A stretch of DNA of 64,000 nt, taken from Streptomyces globisporus (GTDB taxonomy: Bacteria; Actinomycetota; Actinomycetes; Streptomycetales; Streptomycetaceae). The position numbers and the translations under genes were made by a program. The stretch's first letter is position 1, and each line of letters begins with the position of its first letter. Shown here piece after piece: positions 28,552 to 37,039 of the stretch. Below the pieces are notes generated by a model. It was not told the origin of the DNA. It ran no database searches and saw nothing but the letters and a program-made list of their open reading frames with translations. The stretch is taken from assembly GCA_014649555.1 (NCBI GenBank), contig BMTG01000005.1:310001-374000 (forward strand). Reading direction: 5' to 3'.

Positions 28552-28639
28552 CGGGCCATTCTCGCCCACGAGGGTGCACGGGCGTGCGAAGGGGCGCACA
28601 TTTGAGTGGGTAGGGGTGTTGATCTGCAGAAAAGTCCTC

Positions 28640-28651
28640 TGGCATATGCCA
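28640..28651. promoter_or_regulatory. 12-bp palindrome TGGCATATGCCA between divergent genes
   Basis: A perfect 12-bp palindrome lies in the 149-bp gap between the HAD gene (read left) and the oxidoreductase gene (read right). Its AT-containing centre stands out from the GC background. It is a candidate binding site for an unidentified dimeric regulator. Confidence 0.45.
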
Positions 28652-28700
28652 AAGCCATCGGGTGGTCGCGGAGCAGGGGCACGGTCGTAGGCTCAGAGGC

Positions 28701-29603
28701 ATGAGCCCCCGTCTGAGCACCGTGATCCTTCCCGTCCTCCGCTGGAACGAGGGCGGTCGCGACCGCTGGCGGCGCGCGGAGGAGCTCGGCTTCCACACGG
28801 CTTACACCTACGACCACCTGTCCTGGCGGACCTTCCGGGACGGCCCGTGGTTCGGGGCCCTGCCCACGCTCACCGCCGCTGCGACGGCCACCGAACGCCT
28901 GCGTCTCGGCACCCTCGTGACCTCGCCGAACTTCCGCCACCCGGTCACGCTGGCCAAGGAGCTGATCTCCCTGGACGACATCTCGGGCGGCCGGATCACG
29001 CTCGGCATCGGCGCCGGAGGCAACGGCTTCGACGCCACCGCCCTGGGCCAGGAGGCCTGGACCCCGCGCGAACGGGCCGACCGGTTCGCCGAGTTCGTAC
29101 CGCTCCTGGACCGCCTGCTCACCGAGGACGCGGTGACCGAGCGCGGGACCCACTACACCGCGGACGAGGCCCGGAACATTCCCGGCTGTGTCCAGCGGCC
29201 CCGGCTGCCCTTCGCGGTCGCCGCGACCGGGCCGCGCGGGCTGAAGCTCGCCGCCCGCCACGGGCAGGCGTGGGTCACCACCGGCGACCCGAAGCTGTAC
29301 GAGAACGGCACCCCGGAGGAGTCGCGGGCCGCGCTGCGGGCGCAGAGCGAGAAGTTCACGGCGGCCTGCGCGGAGATCGGCCGGGACGCCTCGGAGCCGG
29401 GCCGGATCCTGCTGACGGGCTTCACCCCGGACCGCACCGCCCCGCTGCAGTCCGTGGACGCGTTCGTCGACTTCGCGGGACGCCATGCGGAGCTGGGCTT
29501 CACCGAGATCGTCGTCCACGCCCCGATCCCCGACTCGGTCTTCGACGTCGACCCGAAGGTCTTCGAGCGCATCGCCATCGAGGCACCCGCGCAGCTGGCG
29601 TAG
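28701..29603 (+). CDS. LLM-class F420-dependent oxidoreductase
   Basis: A 300-residue TIM-barrel enzyme of the luciferase-like (LLM) family. It shows RLRLGTLVTSPNFRHPVTLAKELISLDDISGGRITLGIGAGG, the family's flavin/F420-binding strand-turn region at about residues 55-100. Actinobacterial members mostly use coenzyme F420 rather than FMN and catalyse hydride transfer on diverse substrates; this one's substrate is unknown. The start at 28701 follows AGAGG and gives MSPRLSTVILPVLRW, the first beta strand. It is convergent with kptA and divergent from the HAD gene. Confidence 0.88.
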   Translation: MSPRLSTVILPVLRWNEGGRDRWRRAEELGFHTAYTYDHLSWRTFRDGPWFGALPTLTAAATATERLRLGTLVTSPNFRHPVTLAKELISLDDISGGRITLGIGAGGNGFDATALGQEAWTPRERADRFAEFVPLLDRLLTEDAVTERGTHYTADEARNIPGCVQRPRLPFAVAATGPRGLKLAARHGQAWVTTGDPKLYENGTPEESRAALRAQSEKFTAACAEIGRDASEPGRILLTGFTPDRTAPLQSVDAFVDFAGRHAELGFTEIVVHAPIPDSVFDVDPKVFERIAIEAPAQLA

Positions 29604-29649
29604 GCGCGGCAGTCGGCGTAGGTCCGGCGGGTCCCGCTCCCGGGGCCCC

Positions 29650-30192
29650 TCAGTCGCGCAGGCGCAGGAACTCCGGCGGTACGGCGTCGGCGAGCCAGAC
29701 ACCGTTGGCGCTGACCCGGAAGACATGTCCGGCCCGGTGCATCGCGCCCGCGTCCACGGTGAGGACGAGGGGACGGCCGCGCCGGGCGCCGACGCGGGTG
29801 GCCGTCTCCCGGTCGGGCGACAGGTGCACGTGGTGGCGGGTCATGGGGCGCAGGCCCTCGGCCCGGATCGCGTCCATCACCCGGGCGACCGTGCCGTGGT
29901 AGAGGTACGCGGGCGGTTCGGCCGGCGGCAGGTCCAGGTCCACGGCGACCGTGTGGCCCTGGTTGGCGCGGATGCGGTCGCCGTCCACCGCGAAGCGGCG
30001 CTTGTCGTTGACGGTGACCACGTGGTCGAGCTCGGCGCGGCTGATGGCGAAGCCGTGGAGGGCCGCCGCGCTCAGCAGGGTCTCGACGCCCACCCAGCCG
30101 TTCTCGTCGAGGGTGATCCCGATGCGCTCCGGCTGGTGCCGCAGATGTTTCGAGAGGTACTTGGACACCTTGACGGTGCGACGTTCGTCCAT
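29650..30192 (-). CDS. kptA: RNA 2'-phosphotransferase KptA/Tpt1
   Basis: A 180-residue homologue of yeast Tpt1, which removes a 2'-phosphate from RNA by transfer to NAD+, giving ADP-ribose 1'',2''-cyclic phosphate. The catalytic Arg-His-Arg-Arg set is seen in SKYLSKHLRHQPE (13-25), RANQGH (about 74-79), YHGT and HHVHLSPD. Bacteria lack the splicing pathway that makes its eukaryotic substrate, so its physiological target is unsettled. The start at 30192 yields the standard N-terminus. A DnaA-box cluster lies just upstream. Confidence 0.93.
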   Translation of the reverse strand: MDERRTVKVSKYLSKHLRHQPERIGITLDENGWVGVETLLSAAALHGFAISRAELDHVVTVNDKRRFAVDGDRIRANQGHTVAVDLDLPPAEPPAYLYHGTVARVMDAIRAEGLRPMTRHHVHLSPDRETATRVGARRGRPLVLTVDAGAMHRAGHVFRVSANGVWLADAVPPEFLRLRD

Positions 30193-30274
30193 CTCGCCAG
30201 AGTGCCCCTGCGCGGTTCATCGGTGCATCCGGATTTCTTACAGGCTTCTCTTCGTCTTTCTCCGCACCGATGTT

Positions 30275-30328
30275 TGATCCACAGCCAACTCAACTTATCC
30301 ACAGGCTATTTGACGACTCTGTGGACAA
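30275..30328. promoter_or_regulatory. Cluster of DnaA boxes upstream of kptA
   Basis: Within 54 bp are TGATCCACA (30275-30283, one mismatch), TTATCCACA (30295-30303) and, on the other strand, TTGTCCACA (30320-30328). The last two are perfect high-affinity DnaA boxes. The cluster fills the gap between kptA and the MerR gene. It is too small to be an origin and may titrate DnaA or regulate kptA. Confidence 0.75.
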
Positions 30329-30340
30329 CTGGCAGGTGAT

Positions 30341-31312
30341 TTAGCCCTTTTCGTCAACTTTATTGGCTCTTGCGTGAGATGCGGCGAGCGCGTCCAAGGT
30401 GCGTGCCTGCACCTCGCGTTCGGCGGCTGCCGCGACGAACGCCGCCACCTGGTCGGCGCCAACGAGTTCCTGCACAGACAGCGTTGTCCGGTGCGGCAGG
30501 AGCACCGGACGGGTCTCGCTTCCCTCGATGACGCTCTCCTGGGCGCCTAGGTGGTGATGCAGATGTCGGGTGGCGAACAACCGCATGGCACGGGCCAGTT
30601 CGGCGTCCACCGTCTGCTGCGCGAGCGGCCGCAGGCGGCGCACCATCGACGCCGCCTCGGCCGCGTCGGAGTCGGTGGGCGGCCGGTGGCCCAGGTAGCG
30701 GGCGAAGACGTGCTCGGTGGTGAACTCCAGGAAACGGGAGGCTATGTGCTCGACCTGGCCGCGAAGCTCCCGCAGATGGGCGGAGATTGCCGTCAGCGGC
30801 ACCCCGGCCGCGTGCAACTCGACGGCGACCGCAAGCTCTTGCGGGCTCGGTACGAGGAACTCGTCGTCCCGGCCGGGCACACGCTCCAGCACGCCGAGCG
30901 CCACGGCCTCCGCGATCGCCTCGTCGTCCTGCGCGCCGCCGAACTTCGCGTCCAGCTCCGTTCGGGTGATCCGGTCCGCCTCCTCGTCCGTCCATGGTCC
31001 CTGCACCTCCGCGACGAGCCCGAGCACCCCGCCGAGCCCCCGCCCCGCGTCCCACGCCTCCAGCAACTCCTTGATGCTGGCCAGGGTGTAGCCCCGGTCG
31101 AGCAGGTCCGCGATCTGCCGCAGCCGGGCCAGATGGGCCTCCCGGTACACATTGGCCCGGCCGCGCCGCTCGGGCGTCGGGAGCAGCCCCCGGTCCTGAT
31201 AGGCGCGGATCGTGCGCACCGTGGCCCCGCTGGCGTTCGCCAGGTCCTCGATCCGGTACTCGGGGGCCCGGGCCGCTGCCCCGGCCCCCGCTTCCGCCCC
31301 GGCCCCGGTCAC
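30341..31312 (-). CDS. MerR-family transcriptional regulator
   Basis: A 323-residue MerR protein, longer than the classic 130-150. The winged helix EYRIEDLANASGATVRTIRAYQDRGLLPTPERRGRANVY (about 18-56) is followed by the coiled helix LRQIADLLDRGYTLASIKELLEAWDAGRG, then a 200-residue helical effector part of unknown ligand. No metal-binding cysteines are seen. The GTG start at 31312 overlaps the stop codon of the upstream dehydrogenase fusion (GTGA), so the two are translationally coupled. It probably controls this operon; direct repeats at 33981 are a candidate site. Confidence 0.85.
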   Translation of the reverse strand: MTGAGAEAGAGAAARAPEYRIEDLANASGATVRTIRAYQDRGLLPTPERRGRANVYREAHLARLRQIADLLDRGYTLASIKELLEAWDAGRGLGGVLGLVAEVQGPWTDEEADRITRTELDAKFGGAQDDEAIAEAVALGVLERVPGRDDEFLVPSPQELAVAVELHAAGVPLTAISAHLRELRGQVEHIASRFLEFTTEHVFARYLGHRPPTDSDAAEAASMVRRLRPLAQQTVDAELARAMRLFATRHLHHHLGAQESVIEGSETRPVLLPHRTTLSVQELVGADQVAAFVAAAAEREVQARTLDALAASHARANKVDEKG

Positions 31313-33081
31313 AGCGGCGGCTTCAGCCGGGCGACGGATCGCAGCGTTCCCGGGCTCAGCCGGGACAGCAGCCGGGCGCCGCGCGCCTCCGGGGTCACCG
31401 GGACCACGGCCTGGTTGCGCACGACCGCCCGCAGGATCGCGTCGGCGACCTTCTCCGGCGGGTAGTTGCGCCGGCCGTAGAGCCGGCTCGTCCGCTTCTG
31501 CAGCCGCTCCTCCTCCGCCGCGTCGACCCCGGCGAACCGCGCGGTGGCGGTGATGTTGGTGTTGACGATGCCGGGGCATATCGCGCTCACGCCGATGGAC
31601 TTCTCCGCCAGCTCGGCCCGCAGGCACTCGCTGAGCATCAGCACGGCCGCCTTCGACGTGCTGTACGCGGGCAGCACCCGGGAGGGCTGGAAGGCGGCGG
31701 CCGACGCGGTGTTGACGATGTGGCCGCCCTGGCCGCGGTCCGCCATCTGCTTGCCGAAGAACCGGCAGCCGTGGATGACGCCCCACAGGTTGACGTCGAG
31801 GACCTTCTTCCACTCCTCGCTCGTGGTCTCCAGGAAGGAGCCGGAGAGCCCGATCCCGGCGTTGTTGACCAGGACGTCGACGATTCCGTACTCGGCGGCG
31901 ACCCGGGCGGCGAGCTTCTCCATCTCGGCCTCGTCGCTGACGTCCACGGCCTCGCCCCAGGCCGCGGGCGCACCGATCAGCCGCGCCATCTCCGCGGTGC
32001 GGGCGGCGCCCTCCGCGTCACGGTCCACGGCCACGATCCGGGCGCCCGCCTCGGCAAAGGCGAACGCCGTGGCCCGGCCGATCCCGGAGGCCGCGCCCGT
32101 CACCAGGACCAGCTGACCGCCGAACCGCTCTGCGTAGGGCCCCTGCGCCACCGTCTGCTGCACCGGCCCGCCGTCCTGCGCGGCGGACTCGTTCGCGGTG
32201 ACGAACTCGTCGATCCAGGAAGCGAGCTGGTCCGGCCGGGTGCGGGGCACCCAGTGCTTGGCCGGCAGTGAGCGGCGTACCAGCGTGGGGACCCAGTCCT
32301 CCAGGCCGTCGTAGAGCCGCTCGGAGAGGAAGGAGTCCCCGGTCGGGGTGATCAGCTGGACCGGTGCGTGGGCGTAGGCGTCCGGACGGGGCCTGCTCAG
32401 CCGGGCACGGACGTTGTCGCGGTAGAGCCAGGCGCCGTGCGCGGCGTCGTCCGGGAGGGAGGCGGTGGGGTAGTCGCCCGCCGGGACCTTCTCCAGCCGT
32501 TCCAGGATTCCCGGCCAGCGTTTGCCGAGCGGCCCGCGCCAGACGAGCTCGGGCAGGACGGGCGTGTGGAGCATGTACACGTACCAGGACTTCGCGCCCT
32601 GGCCGAGCAGTTGCCCCACCTTGCGCGGGGTGGGGCGGGCCATGCGGCGCTTGATCCAGTGCCCGAAGTGGTCGAGGGAGGGCCCGGACATCGAGGTGAA
32701 GGAGGCGATCCGGCCCTCGGTCCGGCCGACCGTGACGAACTCCCAGGACTGGACGGACCCCCAGTCGTGACCGACCACGTGCACCGGCCGGTCCGGGCTG
32801 ACCGTGTCGATCACGGCGAGGAAGTCGTCGGTCAGCTTCTCCAGGGTGAAGCCGCCGCGCAGCGGCTTCGGGGCGGTGGACCTGCCGTGCCCCCGCACGT
32901 CGTACAGCACCACGTGCCAGTGCTCCGCCAGCCGTACGGCGACGTCCGACCAGACCTCCTTGCTGTCCGGATAGCCGTGGACCAGCACCACGGTCGGCCG
33001 GCCCGCGTCGCCCAGCTCGGCGACGCACAGCTCGACGCCTCCCGTACGCACGGTCCGCTCACGCGCCTGAGACAGATTCAC
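31309..33081 (-). CDS. EphD-like fusion: alpha/beta hydrolase plus short-chain dehydrogenase
   Basis: A 590-residue two-domain enzyme. Residues 1-300 are an alpha/beta hydrolase with HGYPDS (35-40) and the nucleophile elbow GHDWGS (D106), the aspartate type found in epoxide hydrolases. Residues 322-590 are a short-chain dehydrogenase with TGAASGIG (328-335), NNAG (406-409) and the catalytic YSTSK (Y473, K477). This matches mycobacterial EphD, implicated in modifying long-chain lipid (mycolate) epoxides; Streptomyces lacks mycolates, so the substrate here is unknown. The GTG start at 33081 overlaps the upstream peptidase stop (GTGA), and its own stop overlaps the MerR start. Confidence 0.88.
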   Translation of the reverse strand: MNLSQARERTVRTGGVELCVAELGDAGRPTVVLVHGYPDSKEVWSDVAVRLAEHWHVVLYDVRGHGRSTAPKPLRGGFTLEKLTDDFLAVIDTVSPDRPVHVVGHDWGSVQSWEFVTVGRTEGRIASFTSMSGPSLDHFGHWIKRRMARPTPRKVGQLLGQGAKSWYVYMLHTPVLPELVWRGPLGKRWPGILERLEKVPAGDYPTASLPDDAAHGAWLYRDNVRARLSRPRPDAYAHAPVQLITPTGDSFLSERLYDGLEDWVPTLVRRSLPAKHWVPRTRPDQLASWIDEFVTANESAAQDGGPVQQTVAQGPYAERFGGQLVLVTGAASGIGRATAFAFAEAGARIVAVDRDAEGAARTAEMARLIGAPAAWGEAVDVSDEAEMEKLAARVAAEYGIVDVLVNNAGIGLSGSFLETTSEEWKKVLDVNLWGVIHGCRFFGKQMADRGQGGHIVNTASAAAFQPSRVLPAYSTSKAAVLMLSECLRAELAEKSIGVSAICPGIVNTNITATARFAGVDAAEEERLQKRTSRLYGRRNYPPEKVADAILRAVVRNQAVVPVTPEARGARLLSRLSPGTLRSVARLKPPL

Positions 33082-33938
33082 GCCGCCACCTTCTCCTCGG
33101 CCCAGCGCCGCACATGCGGCAGATCGTCGTCCAGCCAGAAGGCGCTCTGCTCGGGGTCCTTGGAGTCGGTGACGACCAGGATCTCCTCGAACTTCGCACC
33201 CGTACCCCGGAATCCGAGGTGGGGTTCGACCGCCCACAGGCCCGGCTGCGGCGGGTGGTCGGAGAAGCGGTAGGGGCTCCACAGCGGCGACCAGCCCTCC
33301 CTATGGCCGTGCAGCACGTCGCTCACGAGTCCCTTGAGGGCCTGGGTGCCGAAGCCGAAGACCTGGGGGGACCACCGGCGTTCGGCGACGCGGTCGACCT
33401 TGTGGGCGATCACGCCGAAGGGGTAGGCCCGGTGCCGGTTCGCGTATCCCTGTGCTGTCATGAGGCGTTCGACGTCCTCGTAGATCTCGCGCAGCGAACG
33501 GCGCTCGCGCACCTCCCGCAGGATCAGCTCGCGGTGGGCCTCCAGATCGGCCAGCAGCCGGTCGTGCAGCGGATTGAGGCCGAGACATCCCGCATACCCG
33601 ACATCGGCGGTGAACCCCTTGTACACCGGGGCCATGTCGAGGATGAACGGCATGCCCGGCTCCAGCTTCCGGTCGGTCGGGAAGAACTGCAGCGGCACCT
33701 TGAACCCGGCGAACGCCGTACGGTCCCCGAACCAGGCGAACGGTAGGTGGAACCAGTCGCGCACACCGCGCTCGCGCAGCCACACGCGCTGCATCCGGGC
33801 CGCCTCGCGCTCGGTCACACCGGAGCGCAGCTGACCGGCGACCGCCTCCGCGCAGGCATAGGCGAGGCGCTGAACCTCTCTGAACCCGCGCAGCTCCGGG
33901 GTGTTGGTGTCCTGCACTGCCTTGGCCAAGCCGGTCAT
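33078..33938 (-). CDS. M24-family metallopeptidase
   Basis: A 286-residue pita-bread-fold protein of the M24 (methionine aminopeptidase / prolidase) family. Likely metal ligands include D101 and D112 (DMAPVYKGFTADVG), a histidine in the LHGHREGW region, and glutamates in WAVEPHLG and AKFEEI. Such proteins are peptidases or, in some cases, creatinase-like enzymes or non-catalytic. It is the first gene of a three-gene operon with the EphD-like fusion and the MerR regulator, joined by 4-bp overlaps. That context suggests a hydrolytic detoxification or lipid role rather than N-terminal methionine removal. Confidence 0.82.
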   Translation of the reverse strand: MTGLAKAVQDTNTPELRGFREVQRLAYACAEAVAGQLRSGVTEREAARMQRVWLRERGVRDWFHLPFAWFGDRTAFAGFKVPLQFFPTDRKLEPGMPFILDMAPVYKGFTADVGYAGCLGLNPLHDRLLADLEAHRELILREVRERRSLREIYEDVERLMTAQGYANRHRAYPFGVIAHKVDRVAERRWSPQVFGFGTQALKGLVSDVLHGHREGWSPLWSPYRFSDHPPQPGLWAVEPHLGFRGTGAKFEEILVVTDSKDPEQSAFWLDDDLPHVRRWAEEKVAA

Positions 33939-33980
33939 GCCACCGTCCGTTCCCTGCCGTGTGCGGTACGTGCCCGTAAC

Positions 33981-34001
33981 GTGACACTGATGAATGTGAC
34001 A
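33981..34001 (-). promoter_or_regulatory. Direct GTGACA repeats upstream of the M24-EphD-MerR operon
   Basis: GTGACA occurs at 33981-33986 and 33996-34001, a 15-bp period, about 45-60 bp upstream of the M24 start (33938). Read on the transcribed strand they are TGTCAC repeats in a lower-GC stretch. They are a candidate site for the operon's MerR protein. Confidence 0.4.
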
Positions 34002-34165
34002 ATGTCCGACGGCTGCGTCAAGGGGTGCGCACGGCCTGTGGAAAACCCCGGCTCCGCGGTGGATCCACGGCGCATCCCCCTACGGGCGTGTACGCCTGGA
34101 GTCTGACGCGGATCCAACCGTCAGGGCTGACGACCCCTGTGGTCCGCGCCACTAACGTCATTTCC

Positions 34166-35203
34166 GTGACAGCCGTAATCGCTACCGAAGCCCTGAGCAT
34201 GCGGTTCCCCCGGGTGACCGCGCTTGACCGGCTCACGTTGGACATCGGACCGGGTGTGACCGGTCTGGTGGGTTCCAACGGAGCCGGCAAGTCCACACTG
34301 ATCAAGATCCTGCTGGGTCTTTCCCCCGCCACCGAAGGCCGGGCCGCGGTGCTCGGGCTCGACGTCGCGACCAGCGGCGCCGCCATCCGGGAACGGGTGG
34401 GGTACATGCCCGAGCACGACTGCCTGCCGCCCGACGTCTCGGCGACCGAGTTCGTCGTGCACATGGCGCGCATGTCCGGGCTACCGCCCACGGCGGCCCG
34501 CGAGCGCACGGCCGACACCCTGCGCCACGTCGGCCTCTACGAGGAGCGCTACCGCCCCATCGGCGGCTACTCGACCGGCATGAAGCAGCGGGTGAAGCTG
34601 GCCCAGGCCCTCGTCCACGACCCCCAGCTGGTCCTGCTCGACGAGCCGACCAACGGCCTCGACCCGGTCGGCCGGGACGAGATGCTCGGTCTGATCCGGC
34701 GGATCCACACCGACTTCGGCATCTCCGTGCTGGTGACCTCGCACCTCCTCGGCGAGCTGGAACGCACCTGCGACCACGTCGTCGTCATCGACGGCGGAAC
34801 GCTCCTGCGCTCCAGCTCCACCAGCGACTTCACCCAGACCACCGCGACCCTCGCGGTCGAGGTGACCGACAGCGACACCCACCCCGACGGCACCGGTGCG
34901 CTGCGCAAGGTCCTCACCGACGCCGGGGTCACGCTCATCGGCCACGACGGGATCGACTCGGAGGGGCTGCCGGGCGCGGGCCACATCCTGCTGATCGAGG
35001 CGACGGGCGAGGAGACGTACGACGTCGTCCGCGACAGCGTCGCCGGGCTCGGGCTCGGCCTGGTCCGCATGGAACAGCGCCGCCACCAGATCGCCGAGGT
35101 CTTCCGTACCGAACAGGGCGCGGCGCAGACAGCCGCCGTCCCGGCCGCGGCCGCCACCGCCGGGGCCGTCCAGCAGAAGGGAAGCGGTCGCGATGAGCAC
35201 TGA
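34166..35203 (+). CDS. ABC transporter ATP-binding protein
   Basis: A 345-residue ATPase of the ABC-2/CcmA type. Walker A is GSNGAGKST (about 36-44), the signature YSTGMKQRVKLAQAL is near 135-149, and Walker B is LVLLDEPTNGLDP. A C-terminal extension of about 100 residues ends in an Ala-rich tail. It energises the permease encoded by the next gene, which overlaps by 11 bp. The substrate is unknown. The GTG start at 34166 lies seven bases after a -10-like TAACGT (34153-34158), so the message may be leaderless. It is the first of four genes in one operon. Confidence 0.88.
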   Translation: MTAVIATEALSMRFPRVTALDRLTLDIGPGVTGLVGSNGAGKSTLIKILLGLSPATEGRAAVLGLDVATSGAAIRERVGYMPEHDCLPPDVSATEFVVHMARMSGLPPTAARERTADTLRHVGLYEERYRPIGGYSTGMKQRVKLAQALVHDPQLVLLDEPTNGLDPVGRDEMLGLIRRIHTDFGISVLVTSHLLGELERTCDHVVVIDGGTLLRSSSTSDFTQTTATLAVEVTDSDTHPDGTGALRKVLTDAGVTLIGHDGIDSEGLPGAGHILLIEATGEETYDVVRDSVAGLGLGLVRMEQRRHQIAEVFRTEQGAAQTAAVPAAAATAGAVQQKGSGRDEH

Positions 35204-36101
35204 GACCAAGGCCGCGGCCGGGCGCGACGCCTCCCGGATCCACAACATCGGCTACCGCTCCTACGACGGACCGCGGCTCGGCCGGGCCTACGCCCGCCGC
35301 TCCCTGTTCTCGCAGACGCTGCGGGGCTCCTTCGGACTGGGCCGTTCCGCCAAGTCCAAGGTGCTGCCCATGCTGCTGTTCGGCGTGATGGCGCTGGTCG
35401 CGGCGATCCTGGTGGCGGTCTCCATGGCCGCGCCCGACGCCAGCAAGCTGGTGGTCAAGTACACCTCGTACGCGATCTACCTCCAGGCCGTCATCGGCCT
35501 CTTCATCGCCGCCCAGGCCCCGCAGGCAGTCTCCAGGGACCTCCGCTTCAAGACCGTCCCCCTGTACTTCTCGCGGCCGATCGAACACGCCGACTACGTG
35601 ATCGCGAAGTTCGCCGCCACCGCCTCCGCGCTCTTCATCCTCACCGGTGCGCCGCTGCTCATCCTCTATGTGGGCTCTCTGCTCGCGAAGTTCGACTTCG
35701 CCGATCAGACCAAGTGGTTCGGCCAGGGGCTGGTGTCGGTGGCGCTGCTGTCCGTGCTGTTCGCCGGGCTCGGCCTGGTGATGGCCGCCCTGACCCCGCG
35801 GCGCGGCTTCGGCGTCGCCGCGGTGATCGCCCTCCTGACCATCACCTACGGCGCCGTCTCCACGGTCCAGGCCATCGCCTGGGAGACCGGTTCGGAATCT
35901 GCCGTGCAGTGGCTCGGTCTCTTCTCGCCGATCACCCTGATCGACGGCGTCCAGACCGCGTTCCTCGGCGCGACCTCATCCTTCCCCGGAGGGGAAGGCC
36001 CGGGCGCCGGAGCCGGCGTGGTCTACCTGATCGTTGTTCTCGCGCTCGTCGCCGGCTCGTACGCCGTCCTGATGCGCCGCTACCGGAGGGTCGGGCTGTG
36101 A
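35193..36101 (+). CDS. ABC-2-type transporter permease
   Basis: A 302-residue permease with about six transmembrane helices after a cytoplasmic N-terminus (IHNIGYRSYDGPRLGRAYARRSLFSQTLRGSFG). The motif SRDLRFKTVPLYFSRPIEHADY follows the second helix, as in permeases paired with CcmA-like ATPases. It overlaps the upstream ATPase by 11 bp and the downstream ATPase by 4 bp (GTGA), so translation is coupled through the set. Substrate is unknown; candidates are lipids, peptides or polysaccharide intermediates. Confidence 0.85.
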   Translation: MSTETKAAAGRDASRIHNIGYRSYDGPRLGRAYARRSLFSQTLRGSFGLGRSAKSKVLPMLLFGVMALVAAILVAVSMAAPDASKLVVKYTSYAIYLQAVIGLFIAAQAPQAVSRDLRFKTVPLYFSRPIEHADYVIAKFAATASALFILTGAPLLILYVGSLLAKFDFADQTKWFGQGLVSVALLSVLFAGLGLVMAALTPRRGFGVAAVIALLTITYGAVSTVQAIAWETGSESAVQWLGLFSPITLIDGVQTAFLGATSSFPGGEGPGAGAGVVYLIVVLALVAGSYAVLMRRYRRVGL

Positions 36102-37009
36102 CCACCATCGAGATCGACCACACCTCGCGCTGGTTCGGCAATGTGGTCGCCGTCAACGACGTCTCCATGACCGTGGGCCCCGGCGTCACCGGACTCCTCG
36201 GCCCGAACGGCGCCGGAAAGTCCACCCTCATCAACATGATGGGCGGATTCCTCGCCCCCTCGACGGGGAAGGTCACGCTCGACGGCCGGACGATCTGGCG
36301 CAACGAGGCCGTGTACAAGGAGATCGGCATCGTCCCGGAGCGGGAAGGGATGTACGACTTCCTCACCGGCAAGGAATTCGTCGTCGCCAACGCCGAACTC
36401 CAGGGTTTGGGAGGTGCCGAGGCGCAGAGGGCGCTCGCCACGGTCCAGATGGAGTACGCACAGGACCGCAAGATCGCCACGTACAGCAAGGGCATGCGCC
36501 AGCGCGTGAAGATGGCCTCCGCGCTGGTCCACGAGCCCTCGGTGCTGCTCCTGGACGAACCGTTCAACGGAATGGACCCGCGCCAGCGGATGCAGCTGAT
36601 GGAGCTGCTGCGGCGGATGGGAGCCGAGGGCCGTACGGTCCTGTTCTCCTCGCACATCCTCGAAGAGGTCGAGCAACTGGCCTCGCACATCGAGGTGATC
36701 GTGGCGGGCCGGCACGCCGCCTCCGGCGACTTCCGCAAGATCCGCCGGCTGATGAAGGACCGTCCGCACCGCTATCTGGTGCGCTCCAGCGACGACCGGG
36801 CCCTCGCGGCCGCGCTCATCGCCGACCCCTCCACGGCGGGCATCGAGGTCGACCTGACCGAGAAGGCGCTGCGCATCCAGGCCGTCGACTTCGGGCGGTT
36901 CACCGAACTGCTGCCGAGGGTCGCCCGGGAGCAGGGCATCCGGCTGCTCACCGTCTCGCCGTCCGACGAGTCCCTCGAATCGGTCTTTTCCTATCTTGTA
37001 GCGGCCTGA
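36098..37009 (+). CDS. ABC transporter ATP-binding protein, second copy
   Basis: A 303-residue ABC ATPase. Walker A is GPNGAGKST near residues 35-43, the signature YSKGMRQRVKMASAL is around 128-142, and Walker B is VLLLDEPFNGMDP. Its C-terminal 90 residues are shorter than those of the first ATPase. The GTG start at 36098 overlaps the permease stop codon. It pairs with the permease at 37040. Two ATPase-permease pairs in tandem suggest either two transporters or one heteromeric complex. Confidence 0.88.
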   Translation: MTTIEIDHTSRWFGNVVAVNDVSMTVGPGVTGLLGPNGAGKSTLINMMGGFLAPSTGKVTLDGRTIWRNEAVYKEIGIVPEREGMYDFLTGKEFVVANAELQGLGGAEAQRALATVQMEYAQDRKIATYSKGMRQRVKMASALVHEPSVLLLDEPFNGMDPRQRMQLMELLRRMGAEGRTVLFSSHILEEVEQLASHIEVIVAGRHAASGDFRKIRRLMKDRPHRYLVRSSDDRALAAALIADPSTAGIEVDLTEKALRIQAVDFGRFTELLPRVAREQGIRLLTVSPSDESLESVFSYLVAA

Positions 37010-37039
37010 GTAGTGGCCTGAAAGGAGCTGTGCACCGTC

